DNA of 64,000 bases from Methanocorpusculum parvum (GTDB taxonomy: Archaea > Halobacteriota > Methanomicrobia > Methanomicrobiales > Methanocorpusculaceae). The stretch is from NCBI GenBank assembly GCA_002287215.1, contig LMVO01000001.1, positions 124,001 to 188,000 on the forward strand, in the 5' to 3' direction. Each line of letters opens with the position of its first letter. Position 1 is the first letter of the stretch. Below the pieces are notes generated by a model. It did not search any database, was not told the origin of the DNA, and saw only the letters and a list, made by a program, of their open reading frames with translations. Positions 1 through 8,365 of the stretch are shown here, in pieces. The position numbers and the translations under genes were made by a program.

Positions 1-1
1 C

Positions 2-1051
2 GCCTTTATGCTGACGGTCGCAAGCCGCTCAGGTCTCGTCACCCAGAACCTCTACCGTTCGGAAGGCGGCTCGGAATCATTTATGCCAAGCGTGATCGCG
101 ACCGCTTTTCAGATGTGGAAGATCTATCTCATCTTAACGCTGATCGCGATCGTGGCGATCCTTCTGACAGGCCTGAGTCTCTGGGATGCCGTCAACGTTG
201 CTTTTTGCGCGATCGCGACCGGAGGTATGAGCATATACGCTGTCGGGATAACCCACTTTGACAATCTGGCGCTTGAAATGGTGCTGATCCCGATCATGCT
301 CGCCGGCGCCATTCCTTTCCGGCTCTATTATATCATTTATGTCAGCAGATCGTTTCGGGAGATCCTGCACGACCGTGTCCTGCACATGATCATCGGGGTT
401 TTTCTCTTGGTCTCCGCGGTTTTGATCGTTGAACTTTCTGTATCAGGAATGCCCCTTGTGGACACGCTGCGGGAGGGTCTTTTTATGGCCGGAACCGTTG
501 TCAGCTCCACCGGGTTCCAGAACACGACCTTTGCCGGCTGGGGAATGGCGCCCATCCTGTTTCTCTCGATCTTTCTTTTGATCGAAGGAGGGCAGGGAAG
601 TACATCGGGAGGTATCAAACTGAATCGTATCCAGGTCATGTTCGAGGCTCTCGGCTGGTGGTTCAGAAAAACGCTCCGGAGTCCGCGAGCCGTCGTCCCG
701 ATGCGTCATGACGGAAAACCCATCTACGGAAAGTATGCGGAAGGCCTGATCGCAAAATCCCTTCTTCTCATCCTCTTATATCTGTTACTTCTGGTTGGAA
801 CGCTGATCGTGTTTCTTCACGACCCGTACTTCTCGGCAAATCTTGCAAACACCGTCTATGATCTTTGCAGCTGTATTGGCAACAACGGCAGTTCGACCGG
901 CGTCGTCGGGCCGCTGATGCCGGATTATGCAAAGATCATTCTGTTCTTCGTCATGTGGGTCGCCAGACTGGAGATCATTCCGGCCCTCATCCTCGGCTGG
1001 GGGATCCTTCGAGGGTTTGACACCCAGAAGGGATCGAAAAAGAGAGGATAA
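2..1051 (+). CDS. trkH: TrkH-type potassium uptake protein, 3' part (5' end outside window)
   Basis: Membrane subunit of a Trk potassium uptake system. The frame is open to the window edge, so the first ATG (position 8) is probably internal. About 348 residues are visible and the family is usually near 480, so roughly the first quarter is missing. Hydrophobic segments alternate with the filter-like loops typical of TrkH: an ATGGMS loop near residue 75, SSTGFQN near 165 and GNNGSST near 298. A GGQGSTSGG loop lies near residue 198. No trkA gene is visible downstream. The next gene starts about 90 bp later with its own TATA-like sequence, so it looks like a separate transcription unit. Confidence 0.85.
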   Translation, partial: AFMLTVASRSGLVTQNLYRSEGGSESFMPSVIATAFQMWKIYLILTLIAIVAILLTGLSLWDAVNVAFCAIATGGMSIYAVGITHFDNLALEMVLIPIMLAGAIPFRLYYIIYVSRSFREILHDRVLHMIIGVFLLVSAVLIVELSVSGMPLVDTLREGLFMAGTVVSSTGFQNTTFAGWGMAPILFLSIFLLIEGGQGSTSGGIKLNRIQVMFEALGWWFRKTLRSPRAVVPMRHDGKPIYGKYAEGLIAKSLLLILLYLLLLVGTLIVFLHDPYFSANLANTVYDLCSCIGNNGSSTGVVGPLMPDYAKIILFFVMWVARLEIIPALILGWGILRGFDTQKGSKKRG

Positions 1052-1138
1052 GAAACGCTCCCCGCAAAGAGCCGTCTTTCCCAGACTGCATGGATTTAAC
1101 TCAAATTATATGTATCCTGCGGATCAATATATACAGGA

Positions 1139-1945
1139 ATGAGACAGATCGCCCTCTATGGAAAGGGAGGTATTGGAAAATCCACGACATCGGCAAATCT
1201 TTCGGCGGCATTTTCGGAGATGGGGCTGGATGTCATGCAGATCGGCTGCGACCCGAAACATGACAGCACACGGATGCTTATGCATGGCCGATGGATTCCG
1301 ACCGTTCTTGAGCAGATGTATGATCACAAAGAGATCAGAAGTGAAGACATCATCTATCAGGGATTTGGGAACATCCGCTGTGTCGAAGCCGGAGGACCCG
1401 AACCGGGGATCGGATGTGCCGGCCGGGGGATCATCGCGACGTTTCAGCTCCTGGAAAAAATGCAGGCACTCTACGGGGACGTTGTCGTATATGACGTTCT
1501 CGGCGATGTCGTCTGCGGGGGATTTGCCATGCCTATGCGGGACGGATATGCCCAGGAGGTCTATCTCGTCACCAGCGGAGAACTGATGAGTCTCTATGCG
1601 GCGAACAATATCTGCAAAGCGATCGCCAGAATATCAGAGCGGAGCTCGGCAAAATGCCGGCTCGGCGGCGTGATCTGCAATGCAAAAAATATGGATAACG
1701 AACAGGGACTCGTCGAGGAGTTTGCAAAACGGATCGGCTCAAAACTTGTCTGTTTTATTCCGCGGAGCAACTCAGTAAGAGCTGCGGAGGTGAACCGGAT
1801 GACGGTCATCGAACATGATCCGGCGTCAAATCAGGCAAAAGTGTATCGGGACTGTGCAAAGATCATTCTGGAAAACACCGATCTTCGGATCCCGACCCCG
1901 CTTGCACTGGAGGAACTGGAAGAGCTTGCAAGAGAGTATCTCTGA
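1139..1945 (+). CDS. NifH-like ATP-dependent reductase (CfbC-like or other nitrogenase-like family)
   Basis: Iron protein of a nitrogenase-like system: it would use ATP hydrolysis to pass low-potential electrons to the two following gene products. The 268 residues contain a P-loop GKGGIGKST at residues 8-16, CDPKHDST at 37-44, and the two [4Fe-4S] cysteines Cys93 (GCAGRGI) and Cys126 (VCGGFAMP). Arg96 is the usual ADP-ribosylation-site arginine. NifH homologues in methanogens include true NifH and CfbC of coenzyme F430 synthesis. The KHDST variant is not the KADST of nitrogenase NifH, and no nifEN/B or nifI genes are adjacent. Neighbouring nikR and nickel permease genes favour a nickel or tetrapyrrole role. 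The exact subfamily is unproven. Confidence 0.8.
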   Translation: MRQIALYGKGGIGKSTTSANLSAAFSEMGLDVMQIGCDPKHDSTRMLMHGRWIPTVLEQMYDHKEIRSEDIIYQGFGNIRCVEAGGPEPGIGCAGRGIIATFQLLEKMQALYGDVVVYDVLGDVVCGGFAMPMRDGYAQEVYLVTSGELMSLYAANNICKAIARISERSSAKCRLGGVICNAKNMDNEQGLVEEFAKRIGSKLVCFIPRSNSVRAAEVNRMTVIEHDPASNQAKVYRDCAKIILENTDLRIPTPLALEELEELAREYL

Positions 1946-1952
1946 ATCACGG

Positions 1953-2972
1953 ATGGGGGGGTGCACCCTCACGGGCGCCCTTTCCGTCGCCTGTTTTATT
2001 CCCGGGGCAGTAACGGTAGTCCATGCCCCGAAAGGCTGCGCCCATCAGACGTTTTCCATGCTCCACGCGCTGATGAACGAAGCAGAGACTAGAATCGTTC
2101 CTGAGATACTCGTCTCCGGGCTTTCGGACAAAGATGTCATCTTCGGCGGAGAGGATTGTCTCAGACAGGCACTCGACCGTGCGGCAGAAAAAAAGCCGGA
2201 GCTGATCATCGTTGTCACCTCCTGTGTCCCGGAAACGATCGGGGATGACTGTCTTGCCGTCTGCCGGGAACACCCGTATGCAGAACGCACGCTCTATATC
2301 CCGACATCCGGCTTTCTCGGCGGAAGTGCAAAGGACGGAGAGAATGCCGCTCTCATCGGACTCTCGGCTCTGGCAGAGCCTGCAGATCCGGTACCGGGAA
2401 CCGTCGGGATCATCGGGGAAAAAAATCTGGAGTCCGAGGTCGAGGAGAACTTCGCCGAAGTACAACGGCTGCTCGACCTTCTCGGTCTGACCGTTTCGGT
2501 CAGATTCTGCAGAAACGCCGCGGTGTCGGATCTTCGAAAGCTTGGCACCGTCTCCTGTTTTATTTTGCGGGACGGACGCTGCGCTGACGCCGGCCGGGAA
2601 CTCGGCAGAAGGTTCAGCCGCCCGGTGGTCGGCGGTTTTCCCCGCGGACTTTCCGGATCGGTTTCATTTCTGCAGGAGACCGGCAAAGCCTGCGGACTTT
2701 CTGCGGAAAAAATCGAATCTGCTGTCCTGCAGGAGACCAAATACCAGAAAAAAATGCTCGAACGGTTTGCAAATCTTGCAGGCAGCAGGGTCTGTCTCGG
2801 CGCAGAACCGTTTGAAGGGACCCTCACCGCTGCACGCGAAGCGCTTGCCTGTCTGGATATGACCGAGTCTCCAAACGGAATAAACGTCAGACTGCCGTTT
2901 TATCTGCCGGTCGGCGTATCCGGGACCGTGAAAATGCTTTACCTCTGGCGGAGGGCGATTCTCCATGGATAA
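1953..2972 (+). CDS. NifD/NifE-like subunit of a nitrogenase-like oxidoreductase
   Basis: Catalytic-component subunit, 339 residues, much shorter than NifD (about 480) and near CfbD size. The ATG at 1953, 8 bp after the NifH-like stop, was chosen because upstream in-frame sequence overlaps nifH and looks unrelated. Three cysteines sit where NifD holds its P-cluster ligands: Cys4 (GGCTLTG), Cys29 (APKGCAH) and Cys91 (TSCVPETIGDD). The spacing resembles NifD 62/88/154. The FeMo-cofactor-binding region of true nitrogenase is not recognisable. It overlaps the next gene by 8 bp, so the two are probably translated together and form a heteromer. Confidence 0.75.
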   Translation: MGGCTLTGALSVACFIPGAVTVVHAPKGCAHQTFSMLHALMNEAETRIVPEILVSGLSDKDVIFGGEDCLRQALDRAAEKKPELIIVVTSCVPETIGDDCLAVCREHPYAERTLYIPTSGFLGGSAKDGENAALIGLSALAEPADPVPGTVGIIGEKNLESEVEENFAEVQRLLDLLGLTVSVRFCRNAAVSDLRKLGTVSCFILRDGRCADAGRELGRRFSRPVVGGFPRGLSGSVSFLQETGKACGLSAEKIESAVLQETKYQKKMLERFANLAGSRVCLGAEPFEGTLTAAREALACLDMTESPNGINVRLPFYLPVGVSGTVKMLYLWRRAILHG

Positions 2973-4095
2973 AGGTCTCTGCGTGAATCCTGTCTGGCCG
3001 TGCGCCATGACCGGAGCCTGTTCCGTTCTTGCCGGCATCTCCGGACTGGATGTCTTGATCCACGGCTCTTCGGGCTGTTATTATTATCCCCGGTCACTGC
3101 TGAAGGTTCCTTTGTTCTGCACCTATCTTCTGGAATCGGAGATCGTGTTCGGCACGACCGGCCGCTTAAAAGAGGTCGTGGACGGGCTTTCGTCCGCCGA
3201 CCGGCCGGTCGCCGTTTTGAACACCTGCATCCCGGCGCTTACCGGCGAAGATCTCTCCGGGGCGCTGGAAAACAAAAACGCCGTCCTTGTCGACGCACCA
3301 GGTTTTCTCGGCAATGCCGAGGAGGGGGCAAAGACCGCATATGACTGCCTGGGGATCAAAACCGATTCTTCGCGAAACGGCGTGAACATCGACGGCGTTT
3401 CCCTTCTCGATCTTTTCTGGCGGGGAAATCTGCACGAAGCCGAGCGGCTTTTACGGCTTATGGATATCCCGGTCGGCGTTCGGCTTGCAAAAGACAGGTA
3501 TGCAGATCTTCGAAAAGGGGCCGCTTTGCACACGGTCTCGATCAATCCGTCGTATCCGTCCGGTGTTGGAACGATGCTCGGCTCGTTTTTGTTTACGGAC
3601 GTAAAAGACACCTGTGCAAACCTCGCTGAAACGTTCCCGGATGCGGATATCGAACCGGTCCTCGAGGAGTGGCGGCGTGCCGATGAACAGATGTTTTATT
3701 CAAGCGACAAATATCTCCGCAAATATGAGCCGCCGGTAGCCGCCGTCTGCGCTCAGGAAAGTTACGCGCTGTTTGCCAAAACAATGCTGGAACGCTACTT
3801 CGGCGCCGAGGTCCCGGTCGTCCTTGCACGAAACCGTGACGCGGCCCATATCCCCTGCGAGACCGATCTGACGAAGATCGTCCGGGAAATCAGCGCAGCG
3901 TGTCCTGATCTGATCCTTGGCTCCACCTTTGAAGCAAACGCGTATCCGGCTGCTTCCTTCCTCGGGATCACCCCTCCCGACCGGAGCCGGGTCTCGATTG
4001 CCGCCCGGCCGATCGCCGGCATCGAAGGGGGGATCATGTTTCTGGAAAATGTGCTGAATACGCTGATAGATGCCGCGTCTCACACAAAAAAATAA
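2965..4095 (+). CDS. NifK/BchB-like subunit of a nitrogenase-like oxidoreductase
   Basis: Second catalytic-component subunit, 376 residues. Possible [4Fe-4S] ligands are Cys13 (PCAMTGA), Cys38 (GSSGC) and Cys88 (NTCIPALTGED). ESEIVFG at 57-63 is typical of the nitrogenase/dark-operative reductase superfamily. The preceding subunit has an equally complete cysteine set, so this looks like a two-subunit enzyme, unlike CfbD, which is described as a single NifD-like protein. The operon ends at a small symmetric hairpin facing the convergent nikR gene. Alternative roles are a divergent F430-type reductive cyclase or a reductase of another, possibly sulfur- or nickel-containing, substrate. Confidence 0.75.
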   Translation: MDKGLCVNPVWPCAMTGACSVLAGISGLDVLIHGSSGCYYYPRSLLKVPLFCTYLLESEIVFGTTGRLKEVVDGLSSADRPVAVLNTCIPALTGEDLSGALENKNAVLVDAPGFLGNAEEGAKTAYDCLGIKTDSSRNGVNIDGVSLLDLFWRGNLHEAERLLRLMDIPVGVRLAKDRYADLRKGAALHTVSINPSYPSGVGTMLGSFLFTDVKDTCANLAETFPDADIEPVLEEWRRADEQMFYSSDKYLRKYEPPVAAVCAQESYALFAKTMLERYFGAEVPVVLARNRDAAHIPCETDLTKIVREISAACPDLILGSTFEANAYPAASFLGITPPDRSRVSIAARPIAGIEGGIMFLENVLNTLIDAASHTKK

Positions 4096-4097
4096 AA

Positions 4098-4114
4098 AAT
4101 AAGAGAGTCTTATT
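4098..4114. terminator. Symmetric hairpin between convergent genes
   Basis: AATAAGA-GAG-TCTTATT is a perfect 7-bp inverted repeat just after the stop of the nitrogenase-like operon and 14 bp before the end of convergent nikR. A-rich sequence on one side and T-rich on the other fits a bidirectional terminator. Confidence 0.5.
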
Positions 4115-4127
4115 TTGACCGACGATC

Positions 4128-4547
4128 TCAGTCGGTTTTTATTGTTGTCAGTTTGACCGACTCGACGCCTTTCAGGGACATCAGGCGCTCTGCAAGCTGT
4201 TTCAGCTGTTCGCCCTGTCCTCTGACGAGGATGACTTCAAGACAGCGCTCATCGCTGACATGAGAATGGATCGTCGACTGGACGATATGTCTGTTTGAAT
4301 GCTGGATCTCAGTGATCGCTTCCATAAGACCGCGGTGATCATGATCATAGACCATCGTGATGACTCCCTGACGCTCGCCTGACACGTCGTTCATCCATTC
4401 ATAATAGGTGATATAAGACCGGATCGCGTCACGGATCCCTTCGGATCGTGATGAGTATCCGCGTTTTCCGATGATATCATCAAATTTATTCAGAAGGTTC
4501 TCAGGCAGTGAAATACCTATGCGTGAAAGATCCGACTCTCCAACCAT
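4128..4547 (-). CDS. nikR: NikR nickel-responsive regulator
   Basis: Ribbon-helix-helix repressor of nickel uptake genes, 139 residues. The N-terminal DNA-binding domain spans about residues 8-50. The C-terminal ACT-like domain holds the four high-affinity nickel ligands His83, His94, His96 and Cys102, with the same spacing as E. coli NikR 76/87/89/95. The nickel permease gene lies upstream on the same strand, the expected target. The stretch to that gene holds an inverted repeat that may be its own control site. Confidence 0.93.
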   Translation of the reverse strand: MVGESDLSRIGISLPENLLNKFDDIIGKRGYSSRSEGIRDAIRSYITYYEWMNDVSGERQGVITMVYDHDHRGLMEAITEIQHSNRHIVQSTIHSHVSDERCLEVILVRGQGEQLKQLAERLMSLKGVESVKLTTIKTD

Positions 4548-4584
4548 GATGAAATATTTGTCGTAGCTCTATATTAGAGTTCTT

Positions 4585-4602
4585 ACATAATCTGAATTAT
4601 GT
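4585..4602. promoter_or_regulatory. Inverted repeat upstream of nikR
   Basis: ACATAAT-ctga-ATTATGT is a perfect 7-4-7 inverted repeat 38 bp upstream of the nikR start, in the 92-bp gap after the nickel permease gene. It overlaps AT-rich sequence that could be the nikR TATA region. It is not the same sequence as the repeat upstream of the permease gene, so a NikR site is only a possibility. Confidence 0.35.
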
Positions 4603-4639
4603 GCACACTCACACATACTTCGAATGAAAAAGAGAGGGA

Positions 4640-5623
4640 TTAGTTCCTCTTCCCCGAGGAGGAGTAGACGATCTTTGCTGCAAGAAGAATAACAACGAGA
4701 GCTGCAAATATCCCGATGATCAGGGCAATGATCGCTCCCGCCGTACTTTCTCCAAGCGCATAATCGGGCATCGGAGCCGACCAGCCGACCGGATCCTCCG
4801 CCTCAGCGATCTCCTCTCCGGTTGCCGGAGCAAAGAGCTCTTTGACGCCTCCGCTTACAAGCAGGGTGCTGTCAAGCCCGTCCGGGTCGCTTGAAGCGAA
4901 AAAGACCGCAGATCCGCCGATGATGAGCGCGATCACAAGACCGGCGGCCAGAACTTTTTTCATCGGAACCGGCTGTTTTGTTGTGTCTCCGGTAAGTTCC
5001 GGCCGGACGGTGAAGATCAGGGTCACCACGACCGCGGTTATGACGCCTTCGATGATACCGATCAGTGCATGGTAGACAAACATCGTCGGAAGTCCGATCC
5101 CGATCGGGACCGCGCCGAGAAGGGCGATTTCAACCGCCGCGAAACAGGCCGCGAGAACGCAGGCAAGCCAGGCTGCTATCCCGGCAGCTCCGGCGGCAGG
5201 GATCGCCGGGATGAAGGCTTTGATCCCCTTATATGAGTAAAATCCGACAAATCCGCCGATCACGCCCATATTTACGATGTTTGCGCCGAGCGCCAGAACA
5301 CCTCCGTCGCCGAAGATGAGCGCCTGGATGATCAGAACGATCGTCAGCACAAAAACGGCGGCAAACGGCGAGCCGAGAATGATTGCTGCGAGCGCTCCGC
5401 CCACCAAATGGCCCGAGACCCCAAACCCGGTCGGGAGATTGAAAGCCTGAAGGGCAAAGATTCCTGCAGCTATGACCGCAAGGATCGGGATTTTTGCCTC
5501 ATCAAGATTTTTCCGCGCCCAGTTGATCGAAAGAACGATAAAAACAAGGGCAATTATCCAGAATACGATGCCGATAGGGATGCCGAGTCCGCTATAGCCG
5601 AACAGAAAATCAGGAATATGCGT
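4640..5623 (-). CDS. nikMN: NikM-NikN fusion, nickel ECF-type permease, apparent ACG start
   Basis: Substrate-binding membrane component of a nickel (or cobalt) ECF transporter, 327 residues if read from 5623. Translation from the first standard start (TTG, 5407) gives only 255 residues and lacks the family's N-terminus. Reading on upstream gives HIPDFLFGYSGLGIP followed by LPTGFGVSGHL, exactly the CbiM/NikM N-terminal region. The codon before His is ACG, not ATG, with AGGTGA (5630-5635) 6 nt upstream. In NikM the N-terminal Met1-His2 are metal ligands, which supports this start. The C-terminal part (DPDGLD, then a final membrane segment) is the NikN/PDGLE domain. No NikO/NikQ partners are nearby. 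Confidence 0.85.
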   Translation of the reverse strand, partial: THIPDFLFGYSGLGIPIGIVFWIIALVFIVLSINWARKNLDEAKIPILAVIAAGIFALQAFNLPTGFGVSGHLVGGALAAIILGSPFAAVFVLTIVLIIQALIFGDGGVLALGANIVNMGVIGGFVGFYSYKGIKAFIPAIPAAGAAGIAAWLACVLAACFAAVEIALLGAVPIGIGLPTMFVYHALIGIIEGVITAVVVTLIFTVRPELTGDTTKQPVPMKKVLAAGLVIALIIGGSAVFFASSDPDGLDSTLLVSGGVKELFAPATGEEIAEAEDPVGWSAPMPDYALGESTAGAIIALIIGIFAALVVILLAAKIVYSSSGKRN

Positions 5624-5645
5624 GGTCTTTCACCTGTATATTAGA

Positions 5646-5673
5646 ATAACACGTGTTATCTAATAAGTGTTAC
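5646..5673. promoter_or_regulatory. Palindrome and spaced repeat upstream of nikMN (possible NikR operator)
   Basis: ATAACACGTGTTAT (5646-5659) is a perfect 14-bp palindrome 22 bp upstream of the apparent nikMN start. Its left half ATAACAC also pairs with GTGTTAC at 5667-5673 across 14 bp, the long-spaced dyad shape NikR prefers. Assignment to NikR is inferred from position and symmetry. Confidence 0.45.
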
Positions 5674-5731
5674 GGCAGATGCCTGATGGAAAAAAATGTA
5701 ATATTTTTATGACCCGAATCTGCAGTTCGTG

Positions 5732-6685
5732 TTATTTTTCATCGGTGACCATATCCAGCAGATCTCCGCCCTCCTCCACATCTTTCAGACGCGCCTCGCC
5801 GATCACCAGCGTTTTGCCGATCATCTTCTCTTTGCGGTAATCGGAAACCACGCAAAGCGAATGCGTTCCGGTGATCTGGGAGATGTTTCCGAGAAGTTCC
5901 GCCCTCTGCACGGTTTTCTGCGGTGAACCGTAACAGGTAAGGATCGTTTTGTTTTCAAATACCGCAAATGCGTGGAAGGGCGCTCTTCTCAGTTCCTGCA
6001 CGTCGATCCCTATCGATCGGAGGTGATCCTCCGGCCGTTTTGGCAGAGCGTCCGGCTCTGCTGTATGGCCGGACGGCAGGGATGCCGGGCCGCGTGCCTC
6101 CTCTGCCGGCGTATAATTCAGCAGATCGATCGGCATGACGATATCGTCGTTGAAAAACTCCTCGAGCCTCATCGCCATCTCAAGGGTCGTGCCCATCCCC
6201 CCTTCGTATTTGCTGATAGTCCGTCTGGAGACCCCCAATGCATGGGCGAGATCGCCAAGAGACATCGACTGTTCTTCACGCAGGGTTCGAAGTCTGTCAG
6301 CGTCGATGTTCACGTACAGACCTCCCGGTGAAGCATACACAAGCGGGAGTTCGCCTTCTGCAAGATAATCATACAGGGTGGCAGACGAAACGGCGTTTAT
6401 CCCGTATCTGACATAGATCGCTCCGCGCTCCAAAGCAACATCCCGCGCGCGCTCTCCGATGATAAGCGGGACCGCGTGGAGATGGCGTGCGATCTTGTCC
6501 AGGTCCCATGCAATGTCTTCGTTTACACTGTCGATCTGTGAAACTACTTTGATAACGAGCAGATTCTCTCCCTTTGATGTCATCAGGTCGAAACTTCTCG
6601 GACGAATTTCACATCGTTCCGAGACATTGTATCCGGTCATCAGGAGGATACTGACCACGGTCTGGAGGAGTCTGTCGTTGGACAT
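5732..6685 (-). CDS. Archaeal HTH-type (Cro/C1-like) transcriptional regulator
   Basis: Putative DNA-binding regulator, 317 residues, of a conserved archaeal family. Residues 1-125 form an N-terminal domain. A Cro/C1 helix-turn-helix follows at about 130-185 (LRTLREEQSMSLGDLAHALG, then VSRRTISKYEGG). The C-terminal domain has no obvious ligand motif. It is divergent from tiaS with only 49 bp between the starts, so the promoters must be back to back. No target can be named; it need not relate to the downstream nickel genes. Confidence 0.85.
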   Translation of the reverse strand: MSNDRLLQTVVSILLMTGYNVSERCEIRPRSFDLMTSKGENLLVIKVVSQIDSVNEDIAWDLDKIARHLHAVPLIIGERARDVALERGAIYVRYGINAVSSATLYDYLAEGELPLVYASPGGLYVNIDADRLRTLREEQSMSLGDLAHALGVSRRTISKYEGGMGTTLEMAMRLEEFFNDDIVMPIDLLNYTPAEEARGPASLPSGHTAEPDALPKRPEDHLRSIGIDVQELRRAPFHAFAVFENKTILTCYGSPQKTVQRAELLGNISQITGTHSLCVVSDYRKEKMIGKTLVIGEARLKDVEEGGDLLDMVTDEK

Positions 6686-6734
6686 GAGATGTATAATCGT
6701 AATAGTAATGCGGTTCTATAAAATAATATCATTT

Positions 6735-7958
6735 ATGTTACTCGGGCTTGACGATACGGATTCACCGGACGGGATGTGCACGACCTATCTTGGAGCACTC
6801 ATAGCTGATGAGCTGGACCGTATGGGGTATACGGTCTCCAGCTGCCGTCTGGTCCGGCTGAATCCAAACGTTGTCTGGAAGACCCGGGGAAATGCCGCCG
6901 TCTGCATCGGGATCGTTGGAGGGGACCCTGAGACCGTGTTAAAAATCGCCTGCGGATTTGTGGACCGGTTTGCGGAGTTTTCCTGTGAAAAGACCAATCC
7001 CGGCGTGGTAGTTGTCGAGTCAGCGCCGGATCCGGCGTATTATTTTCAGGCTCTGCAGAGATTCTGCACGATTCAAGAGACGGTTTCCCGGCTGGATACG
7101 ATCCATGCACTGTATAAAGGATACAAAAACGGCCGCGGACTGATCGGGGCGCTTGCAGCCGTTTCATCCGTCCTCCCGGACAAAACCTACGAGTGTCTTG
7201 CCTACCGAAAGGCTGAGGTGCTTGGGACCCCCCGGATCTTCGAAGACGAGGGTTTTTTTATTTCCGAAGAGAAAACGGCTCCCCACACCTGGGACACAGT
7301 GGATTTTATTCGAAGAGCGATCGTCTGCGTTCCGCATGGAAAAGATCCGGTATTATACGGGATCCGCGGGGAAAGCCCAGCATGGGTGCAGGAAGCGGCC
7401 GGGTATCTGAAGACGGAAGAGCCGGCATTTTCCAGGATCTGGGAAACGAATCAGGGAACGGATGCCCATCTTCTTCCTCTTCCAAAGGAAGGGCCGGCCG
7501 AAGGCGAATCCTACCGGTTTTCAGGGATCGTGGCGTCAGCGCCGAAAACGAACCGCGGAGGTCATGTGCAGTTTACGATCTCCCATGTGGGGGGGTACAT
7601 CTCCGTGTTTGCGTTTGAACCGACCAAATATTTCAGGAACGCGGTCCGAGAACTTGCCTGCGGGGATCAAATCACCGTCTGCGGCAGTTTTCAGAAAGGT
7701 GTCCTGCATCTGGAAAAGTTCCGGCCTGAGGAACTTGCCGGACAAAAGATACGGGTCTCCCCGAAGTGTCCGGTCTGCGGGGGAAGGATGACCTCGGCCG
7801 GAAAAGACAAGGGATACAAATGTCGGGAATGTTCTGCAAGAGTCCGCGAGGTGCCGGATCTTTCCCGAACCCTTCAGATGAAATGGTATGAAGTTCCGCC
7901 CGGATCCAGACGGCATCTGGCAAAACCTGCGGTCAGGATGAGAGATCAAGACAACTGA
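6735..7958 (+). CDS. tiaS: TiaS, tRNA(Ile2) 2-agmatinylcytidine synthetase
   Basis: Ligates agmatine to C34 of the tRNA-Ile2 anticodon so that it reads AUA. The ATG at 6735 gives GLDDTDSPDGMCTTYLG at the N-terminus, the family signature; longer in-frame starts run into the divergent regulator. Length is 407 residues, close to the usual 420. Domains in order: the DDT kinase-like domain, a ferredoxin-like domain, an OB-fold (about 280-350) and a C-terminal zinc ribbon with CPVC and CREC pairs (about 355-380). Its presence implies tRNA-Ile2 with a CAU anticodon elsewhere in the genome. Confidence 0.92.
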   Translation: MLLGLDDTDSPDGMCTTYLGALIADELDRMGYTVSSCRLVRLNPNVVWKTRGNAAVCIGIVGGDPETVLKIACGFVDRFAEFSCEKTNPGVVVVESAPDPAYYFQALQRFCTIQETVSRLDTIHALYKGYKNGRGLIGALAAVSSVLPDKTYECLAYRKAEVLGTPRIFEDEGFFISEEKTAPHTWDTVDFIRRAIVCVPHGKDPVLYGIRGESPAWVQEAAGYLKTEEPAFSRIWETNQGTDAHLLPLPKEGPAEGESYRFSGIVASAPKTNRGGHVQFTISHVGGYISVFAFEPTKYFRNAVRELACGDQITVCGSFQKGVLHLEKFRPEELAGQKIRVSPKCPVCGGRMTSAGKDKGYKCRECSARVREVPDLSRTLQMKWYEVPPGSRRHLAKPAVRMRDQDN

Positions 7959-8011
7959 TCAGAGCATTAAAAAAAGATTGGATAGAGAGAAGGGAAAGAG
8001 TAAAAAGGGGG

Positions 8012-8344
8012 TTATCCGGTGATGTACTCATCGGTTCTGACCCATGCTGCCGCTTCAACGGGCAGAACAAAGATCCTTCCGTCTCCTTTTTTACCGGTCC
8101 GTGCATGTTCACGGATGATCTTTATCAACACCTCCACATCTTTGTCCGGGACGACGATCTCGAGTTTGGTCTTCGGGAGGGTCTTCACCTGCATTTTGCC
8201 GGCCCTGTACTGAAGACAGACCCCTCCCTGTTCACCGCGTCCGAGAACATCGGTGATCGTGACCCCCGGGATGCTGTTCTGTTCAAGTGCATTCAATACC
8301 TCATCCACCTTTTCCGGGCGGATGATCGCTGTTATCATTTTCAT
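8012..8344 (-). CDS. glnK: PII nitrogen regulatory protein GlnK
   Basis: Small trimeric signal protein, 110 residues, sensing 2-oxoglutarate and ATP/ADP and gating the ammonium channel. MKMITAIIRPEKVDEV at the start and TGKKGDGRIFVLPVE near residue 83 are PII signatures. The T-loop reads QGGVCLQYRAGKMQVKTLPK and lacks the Tyr51 that bacteria uridylylate, as in other archaeal GlnK. It lies 21 bp downstream of amt in the same orientation, the standard amt-glnK pair. Confidence 0.95.
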   Translation of the reverse strand: MKMITAIIRPEKVDEVLNALEQNSIPGVTITDVLGRGEQGGVCLQYRAGKMQVKTLPKTKLEIVVPDKDVEVLIKIIREHARTGKKGDGRIFVLPVEAAAWVRTDEYITG

Positions 8345-8365
8345 GTTGTGAAACCTCTTTTGTGC

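Noticed and set aside
1139..4095. True nitrogenase nifHDK
   Set aside because: The D/K-like subunits are far shorter than NifD/NifK, the FeMo-cofactor motifs are not recognisable, and no nifE/N/B or nifI genes accompany them.
4640..5407. 255-residue version of the nickel permease from a TTG start
   Set aside because: It would remove the N-terminal metal-binding residues and the first membrane segments that are clearly encoded upstream in frame.
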